Counted from the stretch's first letter, positions 8,159 to 17,206 are shown. The stretch is 64,000 nt of DNA from Marinobacter pelagius (GCF_003315345.1 NZ_QNRO01000003.1:176295-240294); one strand, 5' to 3'. Notes: generated by a model not told the origin, from the letters alone. Program-made: numbers and translations.

Positions 8159-8623
8159 TCAGTTCAACTCAATCTGGTCCAGTTGCCAGACCATGAACCG
8201 GTGATAGTCCCCATGATCCAGTTCCGGACGCTCGGACAACGGAAGAATGATCCAGAAGGGTCCGCGATTACGAACCGACATGCTCCTGCCATCCATTCGG
8301 GTCGCGATGATCGCATCCAGTTCCAGAACCTCGGCCAGTGTGCCTTTCACTTGGTAGTCATTCAGGGCGCGGAGGGTCAGCTGCGTCTGGTCATCGATAC
8401 CGAAAGTATCGAGCACCCGCTTCAGGGTCGGCCCGGTGAACTCAACCGTGCCGTCGTAATAGGGACTGGACGTGGTAACCGTGGTTTGCGGGAAGGTCTC
8501 CAGCTCATCCCGGTCCAGGACCAGAACTTTTGAGCCGCTCCTGACCACCAGTTCCGGGGCCGCCTGAGCAACAGTTGAAAACACAATGACAAGGAGGAAA
8601 ACGATCAGGGGAAAAGCTTTCAT
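8159..8623 (-). CDS. Periplasmic molybdopterin-oxidoreductase-fold protein lacking cysteine
   Basis: A 154-residue exported protein with a clear signal peptide (MKAFPLIVFLLVIVFSTVAQA). The frame opens further upstream, but ATG 8623 gives the signal peptide directly. The mature part resembles a short sulfite-oxidase-type (oxidoreductase molybdopterin-binding) domain: FTGPTLKRVLDTFGI, LRALNDYQVKGTLAEV, and RNRGPFWIILPLSE. It contains no cysteine, so the molybdenum-ligating Cys of true sulfite oxidases is absent. It is more likely a binding or sensory domain than an enzyme. It is the first gene of the four-gene signalling operon. Confidence 0.6.
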   Translation of the reverse strand: MKAFPLIVFLLVIVFSTVAQAAPELVVRSGSKVLVLDRDELETFPQTTVTTSSPYYDGTVEFTGPTLKRVLDTFGIDDQTQLTLRALNDYQVKGTLAEVLELDAIIATRMDGRSMSVRNRGPFWIILPLSERPELDHGDYHRFMVWQLDQIELN

Positions 8624-8861
8624 AGGCGGTCCGGATGATTTCAGAAGCTGTACACAATTCGTCCGGCGATGATACTGAGCGACCTCACGGGAGGCCATAG
8701 GACCAACGTAAACTCCTGAAAACACAATGTAAAATTTGTAAAATTCAATAACAGCTATAGATTTTAGTCTTATAATTCAACAAATTAATCGTTGCTGATA
8801 TTGAAACGGTTCAGCTAGGTAATTACCGCGACCCGGAGTTGGGAAACGGCACCGGCCCTAT
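8624..8861. promoter_or_regulatory. AT-rich promoter region of the signalling operon with a 9-bp tandem repeat
   Basis: This 238-bp gap separates the signalling operon from the end of the pxp operon, both on the minus strand. Its centre (about 8725-8800) is far more AT-rich than the flanking genes and should carry the promoter for the operon that starts at 8623. TGTAAAATT occurs twice in perfect tandem (8728-8736 and 8737-8745), a plausible activator or regulator site. I could not fix a single convincing -35/-10 pair. Confidence 0.5.
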
Positions 8862-8871
8862 TCAGGGCCGG
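8852..8871 (-). terminator. GC-rich stem-loop overlapping the pxpC stop codon
   Basis: CCGGCCCT, a 4-base loop ATTC, and AGGGCCGG form a perfect 8-bp stem that spans the pxpC stop codon (8862-8864). On the minus strand it is followed by TGCCGTTTCCC, a poor T-tract, so it may be a weak terminator or an mRNA 3'-end protecting hairpin of the long operon. Confidence 0.45.
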
Positions 8872-9815
8872 AATCCCGCCAGGAAACACCGGTAATGCTC
8901 CAGCACCGGCCCGCTCCCACAGGCCCTCAGCCGGACTTCCTGGCCCGGCAGGCATTGCGCCAGCCTTGAGGCCGACAACGGAGACAGGGCCCCGAGCCGC
9001 GGGTAACCGCCGATGGTCTGGCGGTCATTGAGCAGTGCAATGGGCTGACCATCCGGTGGTACCTGGACGCCGCCCAGGTTGATGCCCTCGGAGATCAGGG
9101 AACCAATCCGGCACTGCAGCTTCGGACCCAGCAGGCGCACGCCCATGCGATCGGCCCGATCGTCCACCCGCCACCAGGTATTGAAGGCATCGTACAGACT
9201 GCGGCCGGTGAACTCCCCGATCTGGGCACCGGGTAGGAGTTCCAGAACTGGTGACTCCCGAAAATCCATCCGGACATCATCCGGCGCCTCGCTCATCCCC
9301 TCTGCCGGCTTGCCATCGGGGGTATAAATCGCCAGCCGGTCGCCATCTGCCAGCTTGCTGCCCCAGCCGTCGAAGCCGCCCAGCTGCTCGCGGCCAACCG
9401 TGGCAACGCTGCCCATCACCGGTTCGGCGGCAAAGCCACCCCGAACCGACAGGTAGGCCCGCAGTCCGCTCACGGGCGAGGCAAAGGCAAGTTTCTGGCC
9501 CTCTTTCCAGGTGATCCGTTGCCACAAAGGCACCGGTTGCCCGTCGAGGGTGGCGCCGAGATCGGCGCCGGCGATGGCGATATCCAGATCCCGCTCGGCC
9601 ACCAGCTGCAGCCCGCCAAAGGTGATCTCCAGGCTCGCCGAGCCCCAGGGGTTACCCGCCAGGTAATTGGCCCAGGCCCAGGAATACAGATCCGCCGGTC
9701 CTCCCTGGGTCACCCCCAGGTGGCGGACGCCGAAACGGCCAAGATCCTGCAGCAGCGCCAACGGTCCGGACCGGTGGACCCGGATCGCGGATTCCATTTT
9801 GCGTTGTGCTGTCAT
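8862..9815 (-). CDS. pxpC: 5-oxoprolinase subunit C (KipA-type biotin-dependent carboxylase-like)
   Basis: A 317-residue protein of the KipA/AHS2 family. Recognisable parts are VHRSGPLALLQDLGRFGVRHLGVTQGGPAD at the start, LEITFGGLQL, SVRGGFA and the end EGINLGGVQVPPDGQPIALLNDRQTIGGYP. With PxpA and PxpB it forms the bacterial ATP-dependent 5-oxoprolinase that opens pyroglutamate to glutamate. Its ATG overlaps the pxpB stop by four bases (ATGA), so the subunits are translationally coupled. In some bacteria pxpB and pxpC homologues are fused or belong to urea carboxylase; here they are separate and next to pxpA, which supports the oxoprolinase reading. Confidence 0.88.
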   Translation of the reverse strand: MTAQRKMESAIRVHRSGPLALLQDLGRFGVRHLGVTQGGPADLYSWAWANYLAGNPWGSASLEITFGGLQLVAERDLDIAIAGADLGATLDGQPVPLWQRITWKEGQKLAFASPVSGLRAYLSVRGGFAAEPVMGSVATVGREQLGGFDGWGSKLADGDRLAIYTPDGKPAEGMSEAPDDVRMDFRESPVLELLPGAQIGEFTGRSLYDAFNTWWRVDDRADRMGVRLLGPKLQCRIGSLISEGINLGGVQVPPDGQPIALLNDRQTIGGYPRLGALSPLSASRLAQCLPGQEVRLRACGSGPVLEHYRCFLAGFRP

Positions 9816-10540
9816 CCCGCTGCCTCCATGGGCGTGGTGTCACCGCCCTGACGTTCGAATTCCTCACGACTGACGGATACGAAGCGTACTTCATCCCCCA
9901 CTCTCAGCAGGCTGAAACCCTCTCGCTCCCGGTCAAACAGCCGGGCACTGGTGCGGCCGAGCAGATTCCAGCCCCCGGGGGTGGCCGTCGGATAGGCGGC
10001 CGTCTGACGCGCGGCAATGGCAACACTGCCCACCGGCACCTTCTTGCGCGGGGTATCCAGCCTGGGGCATTCCAGCCGTGGATCAATCAGCCCCATGAAG
10101 GCAAAGCCAGGAGCAAAGCCCAGGGCGAAGACACGGTAGGTTTTGCTGCTGTGGCAGTCGATGACCTCTGCCACGGTCATGCCGGTGTGTTCGGCAACTC
10201 GGTCCAGGTCCGGCCCGACGCTGGGGTCATAGAACGTGGGCAACTCGTGAACCTGACCGGTACCCATGTGCTCGTCCGGTTCCAGCTCCACCAGTAAGTC
10301 GGTGATTTTTTGCCGCGCGTCAGACGGAGACAGCCGGACAGGATCGAAGACCACCAGCAGGGTGGTGTAGGACGGCACCAGGTCGACCAGGGCGTCACCA
10401 AACGCCGATTCGCACTGGCGGGCCAGGGCTGTAATCCAGGGCAGATTGGCCTCGTCGATCTGTTCGAACAACCGAACCATCCAACCATCGAGACCGGCGG
10501 ATTCGAGGCGGGGCAAGGCGTTGGCCGGGTTACCTGTCAT
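9812..10540 (-). CDS. pxpB: 5-oxoprolinase subunit B (KipI-type)
   Basis: A 242-residue KipI/AHS1-family protein. The frame is open upstream to 10621, but ATG 10540 overlaps the pxpA stop by four bases (ATGA) and is the natural start. Family motifs include [11 protein letters not shown], the segment [32 protein letters not shown] and [33 protein letters not shown]. It works with PxpC, and with PxpA makes 5-oxoprolinase. The Bacillus homologue KipI also inhibits the sporulation kinase KinA, a role not expected here. Confidence 0.88.
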   Translation of the reverse strand: MTGNPANALPRLESAGLDGWMVRLFEQIDEANLPWITALARQCESAFGDALVDLVPSYTTLLVVFDPVRLSPSDARQKITDLLVELEPDEHMGTGQVHELPTFYDPSVGPDLDRVAEHTGMTVAEVIDCHSSKTYRVFALGFAPGFAFMGLIDPRLECPRLDTPRKKVPVGSVAIAARQTAAYPTATPGGWNLLGRTSARLFDREREGFSLLRVGDEVRFVSVSREEFERQGGDTTPMEAAG

Positions 10541-11292
10541 GCCCGGTTTCCCAATGCCAGGATCGCTTCGCGGATCGACTGGATCGCGGCGATGGATTCG
10601 TTGTTGTCCCCATGCACACACAGGGTATCGGCGTTCAACACGATCTCGCTGCCGTCAATGGCGGTCAGCGGTTCGCCCTTGGCAATCTTCACGGCCTGCT
10701 CCAGGATCTCGTCCGGATCTTCATGGACTGCCCCGGGGATGCGCCGGGATACCAGACGACCTTCCCCGTCATAGGCACGGTCGGCGAAGGCCTCGAACCA
10801 CAGCTTGATGCCGTAGCGATCCGCGATTTCCCGGGCCATGGAGGTATCACAGGAGGCCATGGTCATCAAAGGCAGGTTGCCATCGAAATCCTTGACCGCC
10901 TTGACCACGGCCTCGAACAGGCCGGGATCCTTGATCATGTCGTTGTAAAGGGCCCCGTGGGGTTTCACGTAGTGGATACGCGTGCCCTCGGCCTGGCAAA
11001 TGCCGGACAGGGCGCCGATCTGGTACAGCACCAGATCCTCCACTTCGTCCGGCGAGCAGGCGATGGAGCGGCGGCCAAAACCCACGAGGTCCGGGTAGGA
11101 CGGATGGGCCCCCACCTTCACATCATGCTGTTTCGCCAGCCGCACCGTGCGCCGGATAACGTGTGGGTCGGAGGCGTGGAAGCCACAGGCCACGTTGGCC
11201 AGATCGACATGGGGCATGACGTGCTCATCCATGCCCATGACCCAGGGGCCGAAGCTCTCCCCCATGTCGGCGTTAATCATCAGAGATCTCAT
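10537..11292 (-). CDS. pxpA: 5-oxoprolinase subunit A (LamB/YcsF family)
   Basis: A 251-residue LamB/YcsF protein. The start at ATG 11292 ([15 protein letters not shown]) overlaps the upstream gene's stop by four bases; longer starts would run into that gene. Diagnostic motifs are [18 protein letters not shown] [36 protein letters not shown], the [18 protein letters not shown] segment and CVHGDN. It supplies the third subunit of 5-oxoprolinase. Grouping of pxpABC with a YcsI homologue repeats the arrangement of the Bacillus subtilis ycsF-kipA region. Confidence 0.9.
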   Translation of the reverse strand: MRSLMINADMGESFGPWVMGMDEHVMPHVDLANVACGFHASDPHVIRRTVRLAKQHDVKVGAHPSYPDLVGFGRRSIACSPDEVEDLVLYQIGALSGICQAEGTRIHYVKPHGALYNDMIKDPGLFEAVVKAVKDFDGNLPLMTMASCDTSMAREIADRYGIKLWFEAFADRAYDGEGRLVSRRIPGAVHEDPDEILEQAVKIAKGEPLTAIDGSEIVLNADTLCVHGDNNESIAAIQSIREAILALGNRA

Positions 11293-12089
11293 TTTCCCTC
11301 TCCCGTCTGCAGTGCGCGATAACGCCACTGGCTGATGACAAAAATACCCATACTCACCATTATCGAGGCAAGCAGGGAGATGGCAAAGGTGGCCATGGGC
11401 GGCACAGTGCCCACCGTCAGGGCCAGCGCCAACGCAAAAGCCACCAGACTGAGCATGCCTTTCTGGGCCATGCTGACCGTTGCCCTGGCCACTTCAGCGC
11501 CGTAGCGCTCGTATAACGTCCAGCCAATGGTGAACAACCCCACCGGGAACCCCACCAGCATACCGGAAAGCAACGGGCCGGATTTCGCTGCCACCGTGGT
11601 GGCCACGCTGACCAGAATTCCCGCCAACAACCCCCGAAACAGCAAATCAAACCACCCGGACCGGGCAACCACCACGGTCTGACCCAGTTTCAGGGCCCGA
11701 CGTATGGCCTCGGCCGCGAACAGCACCAGGCCGTACACCAGCAAACCACCCCATACACCACCCGGCAACAGGGAAAACAGTAGCGCAGTCGGTATCCAGA
11801 TCCCGGTCGCCAACGCCAGGCTGGTGTACACGCCAAAACGTCCGGCGGACACCACGAAGCAGATGGCAAAAACAAGCGTGGCAATCAGGGCATGCAGTGT
11901 CGACAGCGCGGCGGCCTGAAGGAACTCCACCGAACGCTCCTGGAGCATGAAAAAGTAGCCAGGGCCCAGGATGATGGGTGTCCCTGCCAGTATACCCCCG
12001 ACCCGCGGTCCCACCTTGCCCACCGCCACCGAAACACCGATGACCACCAGGGCGGTGGCCAGCAGTTTTGCAATCAGAACGCTCAGCAT
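11289..12089 (-). CDS. Integral membrane protein with an internal duplication, function unknown
   Basis: A 266-residue, very hydrophobic protein with about eight predicted membrane segments. I do not recognise the family. The two halves resemble each other: residues 25-62 (K-x-G-P-x3-G-x2-A/V-G-x-P) align with residues 169-206, sharing K, G-P, G, L, G and P at matching spacing. This indicates an inverted or direct repeat fold typical of small transporters. It overlaps the amidase gene by seven bases and pxpA by four, so it is an integral part of the pxp operon. It could import or export pyroglutamate, a related amide, or a by-product; that is inference. Confidence 0.55.
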   Translation of the reverse strand: MLSVLIAKLLATALVVIGVSVAVGKVGPRVGGILAGTPIILGPGYFFMLQERSVEFLQAAALSTLHALIATLVFAICFVVSAGRFGVYTSLALATGIWIPTALLFSLLPGGVWGGLLVYGLVLFAAEAIRRALKLGQTVVVARSGWFDLLFRGLLAGILVSVATTVAAKSGPLLSGMLVGFPVGLFTIGWTLYERYGAEVARATVSMAQKGMLSLVAFALALALTVGTVPPMATFAISLLASIMVSMGIFVISQWRYRALQTGEGK

Positions 12090-13456
12090 GCTTCCCTGAG
12101 CGCCTCCTCGATTCCCGCCGCGATGGCCAGCACATCGGCATCGGTGCCATTGCGACCGACCAGCATCAGCCCCGAGGGCAACTCACCCGGCTCGTGGTTC
12201 GGCAGCGTGATGGCACACAGGTCAAGCAGGTTGGCCACCGTGGGATTACGCAGCACCAGCAGGTTCAGGCGGCCATAATCGTGATCGCCGGCAAGGTCCT
12301 CGAAGCGCGGCGGTGCAATCGGTACCGTCGGCGCAAGCAGGCCGTCGTAGTCCGCCAGCCACTGGTCAGCCTGTTGCTTGCGTTCAGCCCGGCGCCGGAG
12401 CAGTTCGATGTAATCCGCGGCCCCAAGCTGTGCACCCCGCTCCATGCGGCTGCGGACTCTCGGATCATAGCGGTCCCCGTGGCAGCGCAACCATTCCCGG
12501 TGGATATGGTAACTCTCCGCGGCGGTGAGGCCACCACCTTCCAGCAGTTCCGGCAGGGTATCCAGCACCGGTACTGCCACTTCCTCGATCCGTGCGCCGG
12601 CGTCCCGAAGCAGGTTCAGGCTCCGGGTGAAGGTCTCGGCGACTCCCGGGGAAACGTCGTCCAGCATGTAATTGGCCGGCACCGCGAAGCGCAGGCCCGC
12701 CAGGGGCCGCTGCCTGAGTGGCAACCACTCGCGTCCGGACAGCACCGCATCGACCCGGGCACAACAGTCCACGGATCGGGCAATGGGCCCGACCGAATCC
12801 AGACTGTCCGACAGGGGAAAGGTGCCCCGCCTGGGTATGCGTTGCTGGGACGGCTTGAACCCCACCAGGCCACAGAACGCCGAGGGAATACGGATGGAGC
12901 CACCGGTGTCGGTGCCGATGGCCGCAGCGGCCATATCACAGGCAACGGCCACGGCGGCGCCCGACGAAGACCCGCCGGGAATCCGGCCCGGGGCCAGCGG
13001 GTTGTCCGGGGTACCGTAATGGGGGTTCAGGCCGAGGCCGGAATAGGCAAATTCGGTCATGTTGGTGTGCCCGGTAATCACCGCCCCGGCACGCCGCAGG
13101 CGTGAAACTATCAGCGCATCATGCTCGGCGGGGGTGTCCCACCACTGACTTCCGGCGTGGGTCACCTGCCCTGCCACGTCGAACAGTGCCTTGAGTGCAA
13201 CCGGAATGCCGGCCAGCTCCCCCACCGGCACCCGCGCCTCGTACAGGTTATCCGCTGCACGCGCCTCGGCGGTCGCGGTCCGGTCAAAACGGGCGGTATA
13301 AACCTGCCGGGCGCGATCATCTCCGGTATCCATGTTGCGCTGACAGGTCTTCAGCAAGCCCGCGGCCTGCCACTGCCCCGTTGCCAGGCCATCCAGCAGG
13401 CCCGCCAGCGTCCCGACCGGCAACGGCTTGAGATCCTCGGCTTTGAACTGGCTCAT
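12083..13456 (-). CDS. Amidase-signature hydrolase (GatA/AtzF-like)
   Basis: A 457-residue amidase-signature enzyme. The Ser-cisSer-Lys triad is visible: Lys89 in PVALKALFDV, cis-Ser163 in PGGSSSGAAVAVA and nucleophile Ser187 in GTDTGGSIRIPSAFCG. It would hydrolyse a C-N amide bond. It is not GatA of the tRNA amidotransferase, since gatB and gatC are absent and the C-terminal half differs. Similar amidases occur in allophanate, hydantoin and nicotinamide pathways. Here it is coupled to a DUF2848 protein (4-base overlap) and to 5-oxoprolinase, so an amide or lactam precursor that yields pyroglutamate or ammonia is plausible. Substrate unknown. Confidence 0.75.
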   Translation of the reverse strand: MSQFKAEDLKPLPVGTLAGLLDGLATGQWQAAGLLKTCQRNMDTGDDRARQVYTARFDRTATAEARAADNLYEARVPVGELAGIPVALKALFDVAGQVTHAGSQWWDTPAEHDALIVSRLRRAGAVITGHTNMTEFAYSGLGLNPHYGTPDNPLAPGRIPGGSSSGAAVAVACDMAAAAIGTDTGGSIRIPSAFCGLVGFKPSQQRIPRRGTFPLSDSLDSVGPIARSVDCCARVDAVLSGREWLPLRQRPLAGLRFAVPANYMLDDVSPGVAETFTRSLNLLRDAGARIEEVAVPVLDTLPELLEGGGLTAAESYHIHREWLRCHGDRYDPRVRSRMERGAQLGAADYIELLRRRAERKQQADQWLADYDGLLAPTVPIAPPRFEDLAGDHDYGRLNLLVLRNPTVANLLDLCAITLPNHEPGELPSGLMLVGRNGTDADVLAIAAGIEEALREAC

Positions 13457-14130
13457 TTCACCACCGGCAGCGTCTGAATGTGATAGGTGTGTTCCAGGGT
13501 GCGGTTGGTGACCGGATCCCTCAGCACCATCCGGAACGACTGGGCAGGCCGAACTCCGCCGATGACCGGCAGGGTGCCGCAGAGCATGGCCTGCCCGGGT
13601 GCCAGTTGCGGCTGGTCCAGGCCAAACCGGCGCAGCAATTCCTCCGGATGCAGCAGCCCGGTGACACCGCCGTCCTGGTAACGCACTTCCTCACCGTCAA
13701 TGGTGGCGAACGATGCCATCTCCAGTTCATCCCAGTGGTCTATCACGTCAGCAAGCCACCACAGCTGGTAACCCACGGGCTTGGCACACACCTGCTTGGA
13801 ATGGGCCACCGACCAGGCCTCAGCCTCACGGTCGGTATGATCCGAGCCGATGCCCACCACCGTGCCCCGCTCGGTACCGAGCAGCAGCACCTCCACTTCG
13901 CCGCTTGAGGCGTTGCCCAGGAACTGGACATTGCCGGCGGTGGTCAGCAGGTCCGCCGACACCAGGTAGAAGAGGGGAGTACTGGAAGGCGGGGAAACCC
14001 CGATCGCCTTCAGCTCCTCGATATGTTCATCGATGGCCGCCTGTTCGCGCCCTGCCCATCCGGCGATGATCAGTTCCCGGACGCTGATGTCCAGTTCTTC
14101 ACCGGTATCAGCCAGCTGGAATTGTGTCAT
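13453..14130 (-). CDS. DUF2848 family protein
   Basis: A 225-residue cytoplasmic protein matching the DUF2848 family as I know it: ELIIAGWAGREQAAIDEHIEEL, the VEVLLLGTERGTVVGIGSDHTDRE segment and SKQVCAKPVGYQLW. The family is distantly related to fumarylacetoacetate hydrolases, so a hydrolase, hydratase or isomerase acting on a small acid is possible, but no function has been proven to my knowledge. Its ATG lies 34 bases after the TRAP large-subunit stop and its stop overlaps the amidase start (ATGA), tying it to amide catabolism. Confidence 0.65.
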   Translation of the reverse strand: MTQFQLADTGEELDISVRELIIAGWAGREQAAIDEHIEELKAIGVSPPSSTPLFYLVSADLLTTAGNVQFLGNASSGEVEVLLLGTERGTVVGIGSDHTDREAEAWSVAHSKQVCAKPVGYQLWWLADVIDHWDELEMASFATIDGEEVRYQDGGVTGLLHPEELLRRFGLDQPQLAPGQAMLCGTLPVIGGVRPAQSFRMVLRDPVTNRTLEHTYHIQTLPVVK

Positions 14131-14164
14131 TACGTGTCTCCTGTTGTTGTCAGCCGGTTGCGGA

Positions 14165-15448
14165 TCAGTTCAACACATCCGGCAGGAACATGGCGATGGA
14201 GGGGAACAGCACCAGTGCCACTGCCATCAACAGCATCATCGCGACATACGGCAGCGCTCCAACCATCACATCGTTGAACGAGCCGCCCTGACGCACACCC
14301 TGGACCACATACAGGTTCAGGCCCACCGGGGGAGTGATCAGCGCCATCTCGATCAGCAGGATCAGCAGAATGCCGAACCAGACCGGATCAAAACCGAGGC
14401 CGATGATGATGGGCGCCACAATCGGAATGGTGATCACCATCAGTGACAGGGTCTCGATGAAGAAACCCAGAATGATGTAGAGGGCGATGACCAGCAGCAG
14501 GGTTGCATAGGGACCCAGACCCGCCGACTCCAGGAAGGCACTCAGCTCCCGGGTAATGCCCGCAGAGGCCAGAACGAAGTTGAGGAAATAGGAGGCGATG
14601 ATAATCAGCATGATCATACCGGTGGTGCGCATGGTGCCCTCGAGGGCCTCCATGACCACGGTTTTGCTCAGCTTGCCCATGAACAGGGCAATCGCGAAGG
14701 CTCCGATGACACCGAGCGATGCGGCCTCCGTGGGCGTGGCCCAACCGGCGTAAATCGATCCGACTACTATGCCGAACAGGACCAGAACCGGCACAAGATG
14801 CTTGAGGCCGGAGAACCGTTCACCCCAGGAGTGATGGGTGCTCGGGCCTCCCATCGAAGGCCGCCACAGGCAGATAAGTGCAGTGCCAACCACGAACAGC
14901 AGAGCCAGCAACAGGCCGGGAATCAGCCCGGCGGCGAACAGCTGGGGAATCGAGGTTTCGGTCAGGAAGCCATAGACGATCAGGTTAATGGACGGCGGAA
15001 TCATGATACCCAGAGTCCCGCCGGCGGCGATCGAGCCGGTGAACAACCTGGGGTCGTAGTTCATTTCCTTACCCTGGGGAATGGCGACGGTACCAATGGT
15101 GGCAGCCGTGGCAACACTGGAGCCGGAGGTCGCGGAAAACAGTGTGGCGGTGCCGACGTTGGCGTGCAGCAGACCGCCGGGCAACCAGGAAAGCCAGCTC
15201 TCCAGGGCCCGGTAAGTACCCTTGGCAATCCCCGTACGCACCAGGATCTCACCCAGCAGGATAAACAGCGGAATGGCGATCAACAGAAAGCTGTTGGACG
15301 CTGACCACAATACGTCCCCCATGGCGTTGACCAGGGGAAACGGCGAGAAAAATTCATCGAGAAACAGTCCGAGCACGATCAGAGTGGCGGCAACCGGAAC
15401 ACTCAGAAGCAGAAGGACCAGCAGCACCAGCAGGGTTATCAGAATCAT
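14165..15448 (-). CDS. dctM: TRAP transporter large permease DctM
   Basis: A 427-residue membrane protein of the DctM/TRAP-T large subunit family with about 12 transmembrane helices. Typical stretches are ATSGSSVATAATIGTVAIP, GGTLGIMIPPSINLIVYGFLTE and GFFIETLSLMVITIPIVAPII, and LITPPVGLNLYVVQG near the end. It uses the ion gradient to take up the substrate delivered by the binding protein. Its ATG shares one base with the dctQ stop (TGATG). The genetic setting suggests a 5-oxoproline-like, amide or dicarboxylate-like substrate. Confidence 0.9.
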   Translation of the reverse strand: MILITLLVLLVLLLLSVPVAATLIVLGLFLDEFFSPFPLVNAMGDVLWSASNSFLLIAIPLFILLGEILVRTGIAKGTYRALESWLSWLPGGLLHANVGTATLFSATSGSSVATAATIGTVAIPQGKEMNYDPRLFTGSIAAGGTLGIMIPPSINLIVYGFLTETSIPQLFAAGLIPGLLLALLFVVGTALICLWRPSMGGPSTHHSWGERFSGLKHLVPVLVLFGIVVGSIYAGWATPTEAASLGVIGAFAIALFMGKLSKTVVMEALEGTMRTTGMIMLIIIASYFLNFVLASAGITRELSAFLESAGLGPYATLLLVIALYIILGFFIETLSLMVITIPIVAPIIIGLGFDPVWFGILLILLIEMALITPPVGLNLYVVQGVRQGGSFNDVMVGALPYVAMMLLMAVALVLFPSIAMFLPDVLN

Positions 15449-16041
15449 CAGTTGGTTTCCCCTTTCTCATCACTGATCTGTTCGTCCAGCGTCGGACTGC
15501 CCGCCAGCCATTGGACCTCCTCCGCATGGCCGGCAATCAAGCCCAGAAAGACCCGAAGTGACATCAACACCACGGCGATGGAAAACCAGACCAGGCCAAG
15601 CAACCACAGGGCCTGAGGGATCCACACCGGTGTTCCGAGGGGCGTGTTGGCCCGGGCGCCGGCGCTGAAGGAATGCTCGGTGACACCAAACGCGGCACCC
15701 ACTACCAGAACACAGAACAGAGCCAGGGACAGCAAAGCAATCAGATCCAGCACACCACGGACACTGACCGGGAATTTCAGGTACAGCGCATCGATCCGGA
15801 TATGGGCCTTACGCATCAGTGTGTAGGCAAAGGCCCAGCTGGCACTGATCGCCATGACATAGCCGGTGATCTCGGTGGCATGGACGTTCGAACGCCCGAA
15901 AAACTGCCGGGACAGTACCTCAATGGTCACCAGGATCACCGTCAGAAGAATCAGAATGCCGCCAGCCCGGGCCAGCCAAAGCGACCCGGTCCGCACGCCC
16001 TGAAGAATCCGGTCGAGCCCGGACGTTACCTGTTCCAACAT
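15448..16041 (-). CDS. dctQ: TRAP transporter small permease DctQ
   Basis: A 197-residue four-helix membrane protein (DctQ). The frame remains open up to 16167 inside the binding-protein gene, but ATG 16041 (MLEQVTSGLDRILQG) gives the usual cytoplasmic start before the first helix (GGILILLTVILVTIEVLSRQFF). The segment EITGYVMAISASWAFAYTLMRKAHIRID is characteristic of the family. It pairs with DctM to make the membrane part of the tripartite transporter. Confidence 0.88.
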   Translation of the reverse strand: MLEQVTSGLDRILQGVRTGSLWLARAGGILILLTVILVTIEVLSRQFFGRSNVHATEITGYVMAISASWAFAYTLMRKAHIRIDALYLKFPVSVRGVLDLIALLSLALFCVLVVGAAFGVTEHSFSAGARANTPLGTPVWIPQALWLLGLVWFSIAVVLMSLRVFLGLIAGHAEEVQWLAGSPTLDEQISDEKGETN

Positions 16042-16106
16042 AGTGCTCTCCGGAACGGAGCCGGCTACCACCGGCCCGTTCTCTGTCTCTGGAAGGTTAT
16101 GCGGGG

Positions 16107-17171
16107 TTATTTGGAGGCCTTCAGGCCAGTGACGCTGCCAATGGTCTCGTTCCAGCGGTCCACCCAACGCTGATCAACCCGGGCAGCCCAGTTCGGCAGC
16201 AGTTTCTCCTCGAGGTGGCGGGAGACCTGCTCGAAATCGCTCTCGGTCGCCTCCACCAGGACCATGTTGCCGGGGTCACCCCGGGAACACTCACCCTGAC
16301 CGGTCAGGCAGGCAATGCCCTCTTTGGTCTCGGCAACAGCAGAGGACCACACCGGTTCTTCGTAATTCTCCTCCACTTCTTTCAGAAGCCACTCCTGGGT
16401 CTCAGGCGACAGGGATTGCCACTTGTCGCCGTTCATGGCGGTAACCACGTGGTCCCAGCCACCCACCGGCAACGGGTACAGGTGCGTAGAGACCTCATAC
16501 CATCCGGAACTGTAGCCGGACAGGGAGCCGGTAACGGCACAGTCGATAACGCCACGTTGCAGTGCGCCCGGAACCTCGCTGAAGTTCAGGGTGATGCCTT
16601 CAGCCCCCAATGCTTCCAGGAACTCCGCGGTGGTGCGCCCGCTGGCCCGGACTTTCTTTCCGGCCAGATCGGACAGACCACTGATCTCGGTATTACAGAA
16701 CACCACCTGGGACGGGTACGGGACCACCGCCAGCACCTTGGCACCGTCAAATCGCTCGCTGAACGCGTCATCCAGAACCGGCCAGTAGGCCTCGGCAATC
16801 TTCCGGGCAGTTTCCACGTCCGGTGCCATCATGGGCATATCCAGCCCCTCGAGCTCCGGCGCATCCTGCACCGCGTAGTCGGCAACTGTGGAGGTGACCT
16901 CGATAACGTTCTGCGCCATCAGGCGGTAAACCTCGCCACCACCCAGGCCCATCTGGTCAAAGGTGGTGACTTCGGTGGAAATGTTTCCGCCGGAAGCCTC
17001 GGGAATATGCTCACTCCAGAACGGCTTTTCGAAGTTCTGGTACAGGGACAGGCTACTCCAGCTGCCGACGTAGGAAATACTGGTCTCGTCGATCTCCTGG
17101 GCGGAGGCCTGACCGGCCAGGGCCAGGGTAACGGCAGCGACAGCGGAGGTAAGATGCGTCTTGTTGATCAT
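16107..17171 (-). CDS. dctP: TRAP transporter substrate-binding protein DctP
   Basis: A 354-residue periplasmic protein with a signal peptide ending near residue 24 (GQASA). DctP-family features include GGEVYRLMAQNVIEV, the strand pair LAVVPYPSQVVFCNTEISGLSDLAGKKVRASGRTTAEFLEALGA and ALQRGVIDCAVTGSLSGYSSGWYEVSTHLYPLPVGGWDH. The arginine in the KVRASGR segment is the likely carboxylate-binding residue of this family. It is the first of the three TRAP genes and follows the YcsI gene by 35 bases. The ligand is not determined; pyroglutamate fits the operon. Confidence 0.88.
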   Translation of the reverse strand: MINKTHLTSAVAAVTLALAGQASAQEIDETSISYVGSWSSLSLYQNFEKPFWSEHIPEASGGNISTEVTTFDQMGLGGGEVYRLMAQNVIEVTSTVADYAVQDAPELEGLDMPMMAPDVETARKIAEAYWPVLDDAFSERFDGAKVLAVVPYPSQVVFCNTEISGLSDLAGKKVRASGRTTAEFLEALGAEGITLNFSEVPGALQRGVIDCAVTGSLSGYSSGWYEVSTHLYPLPVGGWDHVVTAMNGDKWQSLSPETQEWLLKEVEENYEEPVWSSAVAETKEGIACLTGQGECSRGDPGNMVLVEATESDFEQVSRHLEEKLLPNWAARVDQRWVDRWNETIGSVTGLKASK

Positions 17172-17206
17172 GGGATGGTTCCTCTTCTCTTTGTTGTCGT
17201 TCGGTT

